A stretch of DNA of 26,700 nucleotides from an uncultured bacterium (GCA_905215625.1 CAJMQQ010000041.1:1-26700), one strand, 5' to 3'; positions 14,858 through 24,032 are shown, numbered from the stretch's first letter. Notes: generated from the letters alone by a model not told the origin. Numbers and translations are program-made.

Positions 14858-17075
14858 ATTGGCAAAAGAAGACGGTAAGAGAAGAGTCTGGCTTGCTGCG
14901 TTGTCATTTTTGGTATTTTTCTTTACATACCCCATTGTTCTGGCTCTCCAGTTAAGTAATGTAAAGAAAGAATATGCGATGGCGTTCCAGTATGGGCCGC
15001 AGATAGGAAAACCGGAGCATCAGGCTCTTATGGAAGCGGCTGAGCAGGTTCTTTCGCCTTATGAGAATCCGATTGTCGTGATGGTGATTATCGGGGCGGC
15101 GGTGGTATGCGGAGTATCCAGCTTTGCCTACCTTCACAACAAGAGAAAAGTAGACTTTTACCACAGTATTCCGGTAAAACGGGGACTGCTGTTTACAGCT
15201 GCCTTCTCTGTTGGAATTCTGATTCCAGCAGCAGCCTATGCCCTGTGCCTGGGAATCGCGTTGATTATAGCAGCTTCCTATGGGGTTCCGGTAGCAGGAC
15301 TGGCGAAAATGGCAGTAATGGGATGGTTTCTCCATATGCTGTATTTCCTGCTGATTTACAGCACCGTATCGCTGGCCATGATTATGACCGGTAATCTCAT
15401 CGTAGGCCTTTTGGGAGGCGGCGTATTTTTCCTCTTTTTCCCATGGCTGACATTTATTATCCAGGGATATTTTCAGACCTGGTTTACTACGTACCTTGAT
15501 TTTTCAGAAACGTTGATGGATAAACTGATGAGATTGTCGCCCATTGTCAGCTATATTTTGGCGGTCAGAAAGCCGGAAAGCTGGCAGTACGAGGGAAGTC
15601 TTACCTTTGAAGGACTGATTGCTGCTAGCGGACTGGCAGTAGCCATTCTCATCGTTTTATGCGTGTTGCTGTATAAAAAACGTCCGTCAGAGGCAGCTGG
15701 AAAAGCGATGGCGTTTCCGGTAAGCAAGCCGGTAATCCGGATTTTGCTGACCCTGCTTTCTTCCCTGTCAGGAGGGCTGTTTTTCTGGCTCTTACAGTCC
15801 AGTACCGGATGGGCAGTATTTGGAATTGCGGTAGGAGCAATTTTGTGCCACTGCATGATTGAGATTATTTACCATTTTGATTTCCGCAGGCTGTTTGATC
15901 ACAAAATCCAGCTGGCAGTATGTATGATGGGCAGTTTGGCTGTACTGTTCTGCTTCAAAAACGACTGGATCGGCTATGACGCATATCTGCCGGAAAAAGA
16001 AACCGTAGCCGAAGCGGCAATTGAGTTCGGAAGAGACGGATGGGTAACCTACTTTGAAATCAAGGACGGAGAAGAGGGACAGGATCCGGAACTGGTGCAG
16101 ATCAGAAGTTTGGATTATGTGTTCGACCATATGAAAATGACCAATGTAGAACCAGTTCTGGAAATTGCCAAAAAAGGCATTGAATATACGCTGATGGAGA
16201 AGACATCAAAGGAACAGTATTATGAGATGGAGGAACAGAAGGAAAACTGGGGATATGTGACCATCCAGTATACGCTGACTAATGGAAAAAAGGTGTGGAG
16301 ACAGTACCGGTTCCCGCTGTCTGAGGCCTGGGAAGCAGCCAGCACGATCTATTTGGATGAAGCGTACCAGCAGGGAAAATATCCGGTTCTCGGATTTTTG
16401 CCGGAAGACATCGTAAAACTTCAGTATCAGGTAACATCCAACGGGAAGCAATTAGAAGAAGACGAGATAACGGATCCGGTACTGGCAGGACGCATTTTAG
16501 AAGCCTACCAGCAGGATTTAAAGGAACTGAGCCTGGATACCAGAAAACAGGAAGCTCCTATTGGCGAACTGCGGTTCTTGAATCAGAAAGAAGAAAATTT
16601 CAGGCAGTATGTGGAATCGGAAAAAGACCGCAACATCCGGTGGTATAGCACTTCGACAGGATATTATCCCATTTACCCGTCCTTTACCAGAACCCTGAAT
16701 CTGTTGGCAGAAGCAGGAATCGAGCCGGAAAAGCTTTGGGAACATCTGGACGTGATAGGCGTAACGGTAGAAAAAATCTTAAACCCGGGAGACGTTGGAT
16801 ACAAAGAAGCAGAAGATGACATCTGGCAGGGATGCAGCGTCACTTACGATAAAAAAGAACAGAACCAGCAGATTTTAGAACTGGTTGTTTTGGAAAACTA
16901 TTATGATATGAATGATTTTTGGCAAAGAGAGGATAGTATTACGATATATGTAACCGTAAATTTAGGAAAACAGGATAACTACGGGCTTATAGGATTCCTT
17001 CCAGAAGGAATGGTGCCGGACATGGTAGAAAGGGATCTGGCAGAAGAAGCAAAACGGATGGAAGAAGAGTCATAA
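14832..17075 (+). CDS. large ABC-2-type membrane protein with C-terminal extracytoplasmic domain
   Basis: A 747-residue permease partner of the ATPase. The N-terminal half has about nine hydrophobic segments (near 22-40, 80-98, 118-147, 160-187, 190-211, 262-281, 302-321, 325-345 and 360-375). The stretch YLHNKRKVDFYHSIPVKR (100-117) is a recurring feature of this clostridial ABC-2 group. After about residue 380 there are some 365 hydrophilic, Glu/Lys-rich residues without a further clear membrane span. That is large for a permease and is either an extracytoplasmic sensor or binding domain or, less likely, cytoplasmic. The start is the ATG at 14832, 6-7 nt after GGAGGTGG; a GTG at 14811 is an alternative. 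The likely role is export or antibiotic and envelope-stress defence, by analogy with YtrA operons. Confidence 0.85.
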   Translation: MTSRNLFFKLAKEDGKRRVWLAALSFLVFFFTYPIVLALQLSNVKKEYAMAFQYGPQIGKPEHQALMEAAEQVLSPYENPIVVMVIIGAAVVCGVSSFAYLHNKRKVDFYHSIPVKRGLLFTAAFSVGILIPAAAYALCLGIALIIAASYGVPVAGLAKMAVMGWFLHMLYFLLIYSTVSLAMIMTGNLIVGLLGGGVFFLFFPWLTFIIQGYFQTWFTTYLDFSETLMDKLMRLSPIVSYILAVRKPESWQYEGSLTFEGLIAASGLAVAILIVLCVLLYKKRPSEAAGKAMAFPVSKPVIRILLTLLSSLSGGLFFWLLQSSTGWAVFGIAVGAILCHCMIEIIYHFDFRRLFDHKIQLAVCMMGSLAVLFCFKNDWIGYDAYLPEKETVAEAAIEFGRDGWVTYFEIKDGEEGQDPELVQIRSLDYVFDHMKMTNVEPVLEIAKKGIEYTLMEKTSKEQYYEMEEQKENWGYVTIQYTLTNGKKVWRQYRFPLSEAWEAASTIYLDEAYQQGKYPVLGFLPEDIVKLQYQVTSNGKQLEEDEITDPVLAGRILEAYQQDLKELSLDTRKQEAPIGELRFLNQKEENFRQYVESEKDRNIRWYSTSTGYYPIYPSFTRTLNLLAEAGIEPEKLWEHLDVIGVTVEKILNPGDVGYKEAEDDIWQGCSVTYDKKEQNQQILELVVLENYYDMNDFWQREDSITIYVTVNLGKQDNYGLIGFLPEGMVPDMVERDLAEEAKRMEEES

Positions 17076-17098
17076 CAAGCAAGAATCATAACAAGCAA
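17070..17098. repeat. 13-bp direct repeat after the ABC operon
   Basis: TCATAACAAGCAA occurs at 17070-17082 and 17086-17098, the first copy overlapping the stop codon. It probably reflects a small local duplication. Confidence 0.6.
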
Positions 17099-17147
17099 AA
17101 TAACGGGGAGGCCGGTTCTTAGAAGAATCGCCTCCCCGTTATTTTGC
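17095..17147. terminator. bidirectional terminator between convergent operons
   Basis: GCAAAATAACGGGGAGGC (17095-17112) is the exact reverse complement of 17130-17147, and the interior also pairs apart from one bulge. Each strand ends its GC-rich stem with TTATTTT, so it can stop transcription from the ABC operon and from the response-regulator gene. Confidence 0.9.
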
Positions 17148-17159
17148 ATATGAATAGGG

Positions 17160-18770
17160 TTAAAAGATTTTTTTCATGTTTTCATATTCCCTGGGGGCAA
17201 TTCCAGTTACCTTTTTAAATACCTTGCTGAAGTAGTAAGGGTTTTCAAATCCCAGCATATCGGAAATCTCGTACATCAGATACTGGTGGGTGTCAATCAG
17301 TTCCTTGGCGTGGTCGATTTTGATGGTTGCAATATAGTCGGAAATGGTCACACCGGTAAATTTTTTAAAGGTATTGCTTAAATGGCCGGAGCTGATATTT
17401 AAATGTTCCGCTACATCTGCCAGAGTCAGCTTTTCAGAATAATGGGAGTGGATATAGGCTTTTGCCTGCTCCACTAACGTATCGGAACGGGTTCCCCTGC
17501 GCTCCGACAGCAGGGTACACAACTTGTCACAGAAGCTTTCCAGCCAGGTCAGAATATCCGATAAGCTGTTGAAATGTCCTAACTGCTCGGCAATGTTAAT
17601 GGTATAGGGAAAGATTTCCCGGAAGTCTTCCTGATCAATCTCAAAAAAGGAGTAGAGATAGGTGTAAATGTTGATGCAGGCGCTGGTAGCCTGCTCCTTG
17701 CCGGGTTGGCAGGTGGCAAATAAGTCCAGAATCTGCTGGAATACCTCTTTTAAACGGCTGCTGTCGTTTTGCTGGATGGATGCAGACAGATCCTTTTTAA
17801 AGATATTGATGTTAAAATGTCTGGCAGCACTCTGGTGGAAGGTCTGTCCGGCATAAAAGACCAGGGGGCTGGAAGAGTTATAATAATAGTATTCTAAAGA
17901 GGTTAAAGCCTCGGACAAGGCTTCCGGCAGTTCTTCCAGGGAAGTTTTGACGGTACTGGCGCCGTAAACGGCATTTAATTCAAAATAAGTAGTCAGGGCA
18001 GTGGTAACCCTGCTGCAGAATTCCGTCAAGGTCCGCTGGAAATCATCTGTGTCTTTTAGGGATGCTGCCAGCAGATACGTGTTTTTTCCGTCATATTCAA
18101 AATATAGGGAATGGGTAAAATAGCGGTCTGAAATCTTGCCCATAATGTCAAAAAGCTGTCCCGTAAGAGAACGGAAGTCATAGCCGTCTTCATCTGCCTG
18201 GAACCGGATGTGGTTTGGGCAGAGGGAGAATAGGAGAAGAAAGGGACTTCGCCAGTTGTTGTCCGGAGCAGTACCGGACGGACTGTCAGATGCATTTTTT
18301 CCTAATAAAGTCTGGCTTAAATACCGGCGCACCTGATCGGCAGGAGGGGGGGCTGTCTGGGCTGAGCCAGACAGATTCCGGCTTTTCCGCATCAGATCGC
18401 AGCCTTTTTTTGCCCGATCCAAGGTGGCAATCAGTTCTTCCGGCTTTAAATTCAGCTTTACCAGATAGTCAATGGCTCCCAGAGACATGGCTTTTTTTGC
18501 CAGGCTGAATTCTTCTAAGTTGGTCAGCACAATAAAAGAAAAAACAGCTCCCTCTTTTTTGCAGGATTCTACAAGTTCCAGGCCATTTAAGACAGGCATA
18601 CGGATGTCTGTAATTACAATATCCGGCTGCATCTCTAAAATCATTTGTCTGGCTTCTGTGGGAATAGTTGATTTCCCGATTATGGTGCAGTCGTAGTCCT
18701 CCCAGCGGATCAGGGAGGCGATTCCGGCCAGAATTAAGGGTTCATCATCAATCAATATGATACGGTACAT
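17160..18770 (-). CDS. AraC-type response regulator (YesN-like)
   Basis: Cytoplasmic transcription activator of 536 residues. The N-terminal receiver (about 1-120) has acidic pocket D9/D10, phospho-acceptor D55 in TDIRMPVLNG, T83 and K105. A middle region of about 300 residues without recognised motifs is typical of YesN relatives. The C-terminal AraC double helix-turn-helix covers about 430-536, including TLADVAEHLNISSGHLSNTF and EISDMLGFENPYYFSKVF. The start follows AGGAGAG, 22 nt after the kinase gene on the minus strand. Its probable target is the divergent sugar-importer promoter, where A-rich repeats occur. Confidence 0.95.
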   Translation of the reverse strand: MYRIILIDDEPLILAGIASLIRWEDYDCTIIGKSTIPTEARQMILEMQPDIVITDIRMPVLNGLELVESCKKEGAVFSFIVLTNLEEFSLAKKAMSLGAIDYLVKLNLKPEELIATLDRAKKGCDLMRKSRNLSGSAQTAPPPADQVRRYLSQTLLGKNASDSPSGTAPDNNWRSPFLLLFSLCPNHIRFQADEDGYDFRSLTGQLFDIMGKISDRYFTHSLYFEYDGKNTYLLAASLKDTDDFQRTLTEFCSRVTTALTTYFELNAVYGASTVKTSLEELPEALSEALTSLEYYYYNSSSPLVFYAGQTFHQSAARHFNINIFKKDLSASIQQNDSSRLKEVFQQILDLFATCQPGKEQATSACINIYTYLYSFFEIDQEDFREIFPYTINIAEQLGHFNSLSDILTWLESFCDKLCTLLSERRGTRSDTLVEQAKAYIHSHYSEKLTLADVAEHLNISSGHLSNTFKKFTGVTISDYIATIKIDHAKELIDTHQYLMYEISDMLGFENPYYFSKVFKKVTGIAPREYENMKKIF

Positions 18771-18792
18771 AATTAAACTCTCCTATGCATTC

Positions 18793-20568
18793 TCAATATT
18801 CAAGAGGAAGGGAAACGGTAATACGGGTAAAGGAATCCAGTTCGCTTTCGATTGTCAGGCCGTATTCGTCTCCGTAAACCAGCTTAAACCGCCGGTCCAC
18901 ATTGGGAAGTCCAATGCCGCTCATGGTGCTTTTTGTGACACGGGAGGTATCGGTAAGGACTTTTTTACATTGTTCAGGGGACATTCCAATGCCGTTGTCC
19001 GTAACGCTTACATATAAAACGGTTTCTTCTGTCCATGCCCGTATTTTAATCAGGCCGGTTCGCCCAGAAGGTTCGATTCCGTTAAAAATAGCATTTTCCA
19101 CCAGAGGCTGTAAAGTCAGTTTGATAATTCTGGCCTGATACAGCTCAGGACTGGTCACTTCCGTCTGAAGATCAAATAATTCCAAGTAACGGACTTTTTC
19201 TATTACAACATAATCATTTAGAAACTCCAATTCCTGCTGTAAGGTTACTTTTTCATTAAAACCCTTGGCCATATTGCGAAGCAGGGAGGAGAGGGAGGTG
19301 ACCATCTGTACAATGCCGCTGTTTTTCTGCATGGTGGCAATCCACCGGATAGAATCCAGGGTATTGTATAGAAAGTGAGGATTAATCTGTGCCTGGAGCA
19401 TTTTAATTTCCAGATCTTTTTTCTCTTTTTCTCCCTGGATACGGGTTTCCATCAGTTCTTTGATCTGGCTGGACATATGGTTGATCTGCCGGCCAATGGT
19501 ACCAATTTCATCCTTGCTTTCAATGGAAGGGTCAGAGGTGAATTCTCCCTGGGCAACCAGATTTAAATGAGCAATCAGACGTTCAATGGGACGGCCAAGC
19601 TGTCTGGAAATAAAAAAGGAAAGGGCCAGTCCAATTGCAATGCAATAAAAGAAAATCATGGCAATAGTTTTTAAAATTACCTGTCGGTCAATGGGCATTT
19701 TAGAAAATGGCAGGATTTCAAAAAGCATCAGGCCGCTGACTGCATCTTTTTCATAAGTGAGAATTCCCTTTTCGTGGCCAAGAGAAACGGGAAGGAAACC
19801 AGAGGCTGTTTCCGCCTGCCGGATAAGAGGGAGAAAGCTGTCAATAGGAAAACTGCTTTCTGTCAAGGAAGCAATCAGGGTTCCATCTGGAGAAGCCGCA
19901 TAGACGTACCGATCGGAATCCAGGCTTCTTAGGGTATCGGAATAGAGTTTCGGGTTAATGGCCAGAAAGACCCATCCCTCAGCAGGATCCCGGCTTGGAT
20001 AATAGCTGATGGGACGAACCAGAGGAATAAAAATTGGAACTGCCGTTTTTCCTAAAGGGAAGGGATTTTCTTCTAATTGAATGTGATACTGATATTTGTT
20101 TGTGGTTAATTTTTCCTCAAACCAGGGAGCCGATATAATCTGATCGTAATCCTGATAAGATCCCGGCAGGCTTCCTGCTTGTAAAAAATATTGGCCTTCT
20201 TTATAGAGGGAAATCCGATAAATGTATTCGCTGTAACCGGAGATAGCGCAGTAATCTTTCAGGACTTTGGAAGCCGACAGTTCCATATTTGTACTGGAAG
20301 AAATGACATTTCCAGAAAAAAACTGGGACTGGCGTTCTGAACAGTTTAATAAGAGATTGATCATTTCCCGATAAGCCAGCTCCAGACGGCTGGAGAGCAG
20401 ATGGACGGTATTCTGGGAATTGCGGGTCTCGCTGGCAATGACGTCTTGCTTATAAGAATGAAAGTTGTAATAGCTGATAGCGCTGGCAATGGAGATGACA
20501 ATCAGTAGGTTATAGAGAATGATTTTCTTCTGAAATGTTTTGGGAATAAAGGTTTGTCTCTGTTTCAT
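18793..20568 (-). CDS. sensor histidine kinase (YesM-like)
   Basis: Membrane kinase that should phosphorylate the adjacent response regulator, 591 residues. One membrane span at about 15-35, an extracytoplasmic sensor of about 260 residues (dCache-like by length), a second span at about 300-320, then HAMP (321-373). The His_kinase domain has QINPHFLYNTL with H398, an N-box QPLVENAIFNG (487-497), DNGIGM (524-529) and SGIGLPNVDRR (550-560). The start at 20568 follows AAGGAG with a 10-nt gap; an upstream TTG at 20607 would add 13 residues without a good site. Ligand not readable, but proximity implies the sugar handled by the importer. Confidence 0.95.
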   Translation of the reverse strand: MKQRQTFIPKTFQKKIILYNLLIVISIASAISYYNFHSYKQDVIASETRNSQNTVHLLSSRLELAYREMINLLLNCSERQSQFFSGNVISSSTNMELSASKVLKDYCAISGYSEYIYRISLYKEGQYFLQAGSLPGSYQDYDQIISAPWFEEKLTTNKYQYHIQLEENPFPLGKTAVPIFIPLVRPISYYPSRDPAEGWVFLAINPKLYSDTLRSLDSDRYVYAASPDGTLIASLTESSFPIDSFLPLIRQAETASGFLPVSLGHEKGILTYEKDAVSGLMLFEILPFSKMPIDRQVILKTIAMIFFYCIAIGLALSFFISRQLGRPIERLIAHLNLVAQGEFTSDPSIESKDEIGTIGRQINHMSSQIKELMETRIQGEKEKKDLEIKMLQAQINPHFLYNTLDSIRWIATMQKNSGIVQMVTSLSSLLRNMAKGFNEKVTLQQELEFLNDYVVIEKVRYLELFDLQTEVTSPELYQARIIKLTLQPLVENAIFNGIEPSGRTGLIKIRAWTEETVLYVSVTDNGIGMSPEQCKKVLTDTSRVTKSTMSGIGLPNVDRRFKLVYGDEYGLTIESELDSFTRITVSLPLEY

Positions 20569-20627
20569 AAAACGTTGGCTCCTTAAGACAATTTTTGCGT
20601 ACAGCAAATGGTGTATATCTGTTCTCT

Positions 20628-20633
20628 ATTATA
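20628..20633 (-). promoter_or_regulatory. -10 element candidate for the kinase-regulator operon
   Basis: On the minus strand TATAAT lies about 60 nt upstream of the kinase start. No good -35 is visible at 16-18 bp, so the full promoter is uncertain. Confidence 0.35.
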
Positions 20634-20666
20634 TATAAAAATATAGGAATTGGGTAGTAAAATATG

Positions 20667-20715
20667 AAAAAAGTATAAGAAAACAAAAAAAGTACAAATA
20701 AATTGGGAAAAAGTA
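20667..20715 (+). promoter_or_regulatory. three A-rich direct repeats, candidate response-regulator sites
   Basis: AAAAAAGTA (20667-20675), AAAAAAAGTA (20685-20694) and AAAAAGTA (20708-20715) have their GTA ends 19 and 21 bp apart, about two helical turns. They lie upstream of a promoter with no consensus -35. This is the arrangement expected for an AraC-type activator, but the DNA is A-rich throughout. Confidence 0.4.
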
Positions 20716-20757
20716 ATAGAAATCTAAAATAAAAAAATGGCTTTCTGTGCAGGTTTT

Positions 20758-20766
20758 TGCTAGAAT
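20758..20766 (+). promoter_or_regulatory. extended -10 promoter of the sugar-importer operon
   Basis: TGCTAGAAT gives an extended -10 with TAGAAT at 20761-20766. The -35 position (about 20738-20743, TGGCTT) is poor, consistent with dependence on an activator. The start codon is 31 nt downstream of the -10. Confidence 0.6.
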
Positions 20767-20797
20767 AAAGCTATCAAAACAAGGGAGGAGTTCTATT

Positions 20798-22153
20798 ATG
20801 AGACTCAAAAAAGTAGCGGCAGCAGCTATGGCTTCCACCATGGTAGTAAGCCTGGCAGCATGCGGCAGCAATGACACAGCAGCAACTACTGCAGCTCCTG
20901 CAGCAGACGGCGCAGCAACCGAAGCTCCGGCAGATTCTAAGGCAGATACCGAAGCAGCCGAGGGCGAAAAGATTACATTATCCATTACAACCTGGGACTA
21001 TGATTCTTCTCCACAGTTCTCTGCAGTTGTAGAGGCTTATGAAGAGCAGAATCCAAACGTGGAAATCAAGGTTATCGACACTTCCGCAGATGAGTACAAC
21101 AACTCTTTAGGAATCAGCTTATCTGCAGCTCAGCCAGACCCAGACGTTATCTTCGTAAAAGATATGGGTTCCATGCTTCAGATGGCAGACAAGCAGCAGT
21201 TAATGCCGCTGGATGATTTTATTAAAAACGACAGCGTAGACACCTCTGTTTACAGCGGTGCATTTGAGCAGCTGCAGTACAACGGCGTTACCTACGGTAT
21301 GCCTTACAGAAATGACTGGTATGTTCTGTACTACAACAAGGATTTATTTGACGCTGCAGGCGTTGAGTATCCTTCTAACGATATGACCTGGGAAGAGTAC
21401 TATGACTTAGCAGCAAAGATGACCTCTGGCGAGGGCAGCGCAAAGGTATACGGTACTCATGACCATACCTGGCAGGCACTGGTTACCAACTGGGCAGTAC
21501 AGGATGGCAACCATACAGTAGTTGAGAAAGATTACAGCTTCTTAAAGCCTTGGTATGAAGATACATTAGCCCTTCAGGAAGGCGGCTATATGCAGGATTA
21601 CGCAAACTTAAAGACTGCAAATATCCATTACTCTTCTGTATTTAAGAATCAGCAGTGCGCTATGATGCCTATGGGTACTTGGTTTATCGCAACCATGGAG
21701 CAGTCCAGACAGGAAGGCGAGACCGACTTTAACTGGGGCGTTGCAAGAATTCCTCATTCTGCAGATACCGAGAGCGGATATACAGTAGGTGCTCTGACAC
21801 CAGTTGCAGTTAGCGCATTTACCGATGCTCCAGAAGCTGCATGGGATTTTGTAAAGTTCGCTTCTTCTCCAGAAGCTGCTAACATCCTGGCAGGCTGCGG
21901 CGTATTTACCGGTATTCAGACAGAAGAGTCTGTTAACACCATCGCATCCAACGAGTTCTTCCCAGAGGGAGAGAGCAACAAAGAAGCATTAAGCTATACT
22001 CATTACGTATTCGACCGTCCATTAGACCCACAGATCGAAGAAGTAAGAACCGTATTAAACGAAGTACATGATATGATTATGATTGGTGAATATACTGTTG
22101 ATGAAGGTATTGAAGAATTAAATACCAGAGTTGCAGAAATCAAAGGCTGGTAA
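20798..22153 (+). CDS. extracellular solute-binding lipoprotein of a carbohydrate ABC importer
   Basis: Family 1 (MsmE/MalE-type) binding protein, 451 residues, anchored outside the membrane. The signal peptide ends in lipobox SLAAC with C22. An Ala/Thr/Asp-rich linker covers about 25-60, then the mature fold begins with ITLSITTWDYD and contains PDPDVIFVKDMG, GMPYRNDWYVLYYNKDLFDAAG and the aromatic-rich MTWEEYYDLAAKM typical of sugar binders. The start at 20798 follows GGGAGGAG; an upstream in-frame ATG would spoil the signal peptide. Codon choice is as biased as in the PFOR gene, which suggests high expression. It is separated from the permeases by a hairpin. The sugar cannot be named; the downstream sulfatase hints at a sulfated one. 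Confidence 0.93.
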   Translation: MRLKKVAAAAMASTMVVSLAACGSNDTAATTAAPAADGAATEAPADSKADTEAAEGEKITLSITTWDYDSSPQFSAVVEAYEEQNPNVEIKVIDTSADEYNNSLGISLSAAQPDPDVIFVKDMGSMLQMADKQQLMPLDDFIKNDSVDTSVYSGAFEQLQYNGVTYGMPYRNDWYVLYYNKDLFDAAGVEYPSNDMTWEEYYDLAAKMTSGEGSAKVYGTHDHTWQALVTNWAVQDGNHTVVEKDYSFLKPWYEDTLALQEGGYMQDYANLKTANIHYSSVFKNQQCAMMPMGTWFIATMEQSRQEGETDFNWGVARIPHSADTESGYTVGALTPVAVSAFTDAPEAAWDFVKFASSPEAANILAGCGVFTGIQTEESVNTIASNEFFPEGESNKEALSYTHYVFDRPLDPQIEEVRTVLNEVHDMIMIGEYTVDEGIEELNTRVAEIKGW

Positions 22154-22167
22154 TTAGAAACTACGAG

Positions 22168-22206
22168 AGCGCGCCGACAGAAAAAGCCTGAAGGCGCGCT
22201 TTTTTT
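22168..22206 (+). terminator. intra-operon terminator/attenuator after the binding-protein gene
   Basis: AGCGCGCC (22168-22175) pairs perfectly with GGCGCGCT (22193-22200), followed by seven T residues. A smaller hairpin (about 22204-22224) follows directly. Partial termination here would give more binding protein than permease. Confidence 0.85.
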
Positions 22207-22260
22207 CGGCAAAAATGCCGGAAAAGGGTTCAAAAAGCTGATTATATAAGGAGGTAGGCT

Positions 22261-23178
22261 ATGAATGAGAAAAAGGCTGGCGGCCTGACATCCCGTCAGA
22301 AACGCGAAATCCGGAATAATGTAGTTGGATATTCTTTTATTATTCCAAACCTGATTGGATATAGTATCTTTGTATTTATTCCGGTAATCTTTTCTTTTGT
22401 ACTAAGCGTAATGAAGTGGGATGGCTCTCAGGCGCCAATGGAGTTTGTAGGACTGGCAAACTTTGCAGAAATTTTTGGGGACAAAGTGTTCCGTGATTCT
22501 TTTGTCCATACTGTTCAATACGCATTAATGACGGTTCCGCCGACATTGATTTTATCTTTACTTCTGGCAGTTTTATTAAACTCCAAGATCAAAGGCGTGG
22601 CAATTTTCCGTACCGCATTTTACTTCCCATATATTGCCTCCATCGTAGCAGTCGGAGCAGTATGGAATATGCTGTTCCAGCCTGATTTTGGACCAGTAAA
22701 TGAGATGCTGAAATTCTTTGGTATGGAAGAACCGCCAAGATGGGTAGTAAGTACCGACTGGGCTATGGTAGCGGTTTCTATCGTTAGTATCTGGAAGTAC
22801 ATGGGCTATTACATGATTGTTTATCTGGCAGCTTTACAGGGAATTTCCAGTTCTCTTTATGAGGCAGCTCAGATCGACGGCGCTAACGGCTGGCAGAGAT
22901 TGTGGTATATTACCATTCCGATGCTGACCCCAACTACCTTCTTCGTACTGATCATGCTGACCATTCAGTGCTTTAAGGTATTCGACCTGGTATACGTTAT
23001 GACCGGCGGCGGTCCTGGAAACGCAACCAAGACACTGGTAAACTATATTTATGAAAAAGCATTTACCGGATGGGAATTCGGTCCGGCAAGTGCAGCGGCC
23101 ATCATTCTGTTCGCAGTTGTTCTGATAATTACCTTAATCCAGTTCAGCGGTGAGAAGAAGTGGTCCAAAGATATGTAA
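22261..23178 (+). CDS. carbohydrate ABC importer permease 1 (MsmF/MalF-like)
   Basis: Channel subunit in the cytoplasmic membrane, 305 residues with six predicted spans. The first follows a basic N-terminus at about 22-50. The cytoplasmic coupling loop EAAQIDGANGWQRLWYITIP (201-220) matches the EAA motif of sugar permeases. The ribosome site AAGGAGGT is ideal. It follows the binding-protein terminator and is 15 nt ahead of permease 2. No ATPase gene accompanies the pair, so a shared MsmK/MsmX-type ATPase encoded elsewhere is presumably used. Confidence 0.95.
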   Translation: MNEKKAGGLTSRQKREIRNNVVGYSFIIPNLIGYSIFVFIPVIFSFVLSVMKWDGSQAPMEFVGLANFAEIFGDKVFRDSFVHTVQYALMTVPPTLILSLLLAVLLNSKIKGVAIFRTAFYFPYIASIVAVGAVWNMLFQPDFGPVNEMLKFFGMEEPPRWVVSTDWAMVAVSIVSIWKYMGYYMIVYLAALQGISSSLYEAAQIDGANGWQRLWYITIPMLTPTTFFVLIMLTIQCFKVFDLVYVMTGGGPGNATKTLVNYIYEKAFTGWEFGPASAAAIILFAVVLIITLIQFSGEKKWSKDM

Positions 23179-23193
23179 GGGGGAGGAATTGAG

Positions 23194-24021
23194 ATGGAAA
23201 AGAAACAAAAAGCAATCAAAGTTTTGTTATATGCCTTATTAATTGCCTTATCCCTGTTTATGCTGGTTCCATTTTACTGGATGGTAATTTCTTCCTTAAA
23301 GCTTAATAAGGACGTATTCTCCATTCCAATGACATGGTGGCCGGAGTCCATGCACTGGGAAAACTACAAGGTTATCTGGAACAAGATTCCGCTGTTAACA
23401 TTCTTTAAGAATACTGCAAAACTGACCATCTGTACCACTCTGATTCAGCTTTGCACCAGCTGTTTTGCAGCATATGGATTTACAAAATGTAAATTTAAAG
23501 GAAGAGATTTAATCTTCTTAATGTATGTTACCACAATTGCAGTACCGTGGCAGGTATACATGGTTCCCCAGTTTATCCTGGTATCTAAGATGGGATTAAA
23601 CGATACCCATCTGGGACTGATTTTAATGCAGGCATTCTCCGCATTCGGCGTATTCCTGATTCGTCAGTTCTATATCAGTATTCCGGATGAGCTGTGCGAG
23701 GCTGCCCGTATCGACGGTCTGAATGAATACGGCATTTTCCGCCGCATTGTATTCCCGTTAGGTAAGCCGGCAATGGCAACCTTAACCATCTTCACCTTTA
23801 CCAACGTATGGAACGACTTTATGGGTCCGTTGATTTACTTAAAGACCAAGGAATTAAAGACCGTTCAGCTTGGTATCAGAATGTTTATTTCTCAGTACGG
23901 TGCAGATTATGCCTGGATTATGGCGGCATCTGTATGCTCCCTGATTCCGGTAGTCATTGTATTCTTAAGCTGCCAGAAGTTCTTCGTAGAAGGCGTAGCA
24001 GCCAGTGGTATTAAAGGCTAA
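23194..24021 (+). CDS. carbohydrate ABC importer permease 2 (MsmG/MalG-like)
   Basis: Second channel subunit, 275 residues and about six spans. The N-terminal span (about 9-32) is followed by the family segment PFYWMVISSLK. The EAA coupling loop is CEAARIDGLNEYGIFRRIVF (168-187). The C-terminus GVAASGIKG is the usual ending of this family, so the gene is complete. The start follows GGGGGAGG. It is followed by a GC-rich hairpin and then the sulfatase gene. Confidence 0.95.
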   Translation: MEKKQKAIKVLLYALLIALSLFMLVPFYWMVISSLKLNKDVFSIPMTWWPESMHWENYKVIWNKIPLLTFFKNTAKLTICTTLIQLCTSCFAAYGFTKCKFKGRDLIFLMYVTTIAVPWQVYMVPQFILVSKMGLNDTHLGLILMQAFSAFGVFLIRQFYISIPDELCEAARIDGLNEYGIFRRIVFPLGKPAMATLTIFTFTNVWNDFMGPLIYLKTKELKTVQLGIRMFISQYGADYAWIMAASVCSLIPVVIVFLSCQKFFVEGVAASGIKG

Positions 24022-24032
24022 ATGCGAAAATG

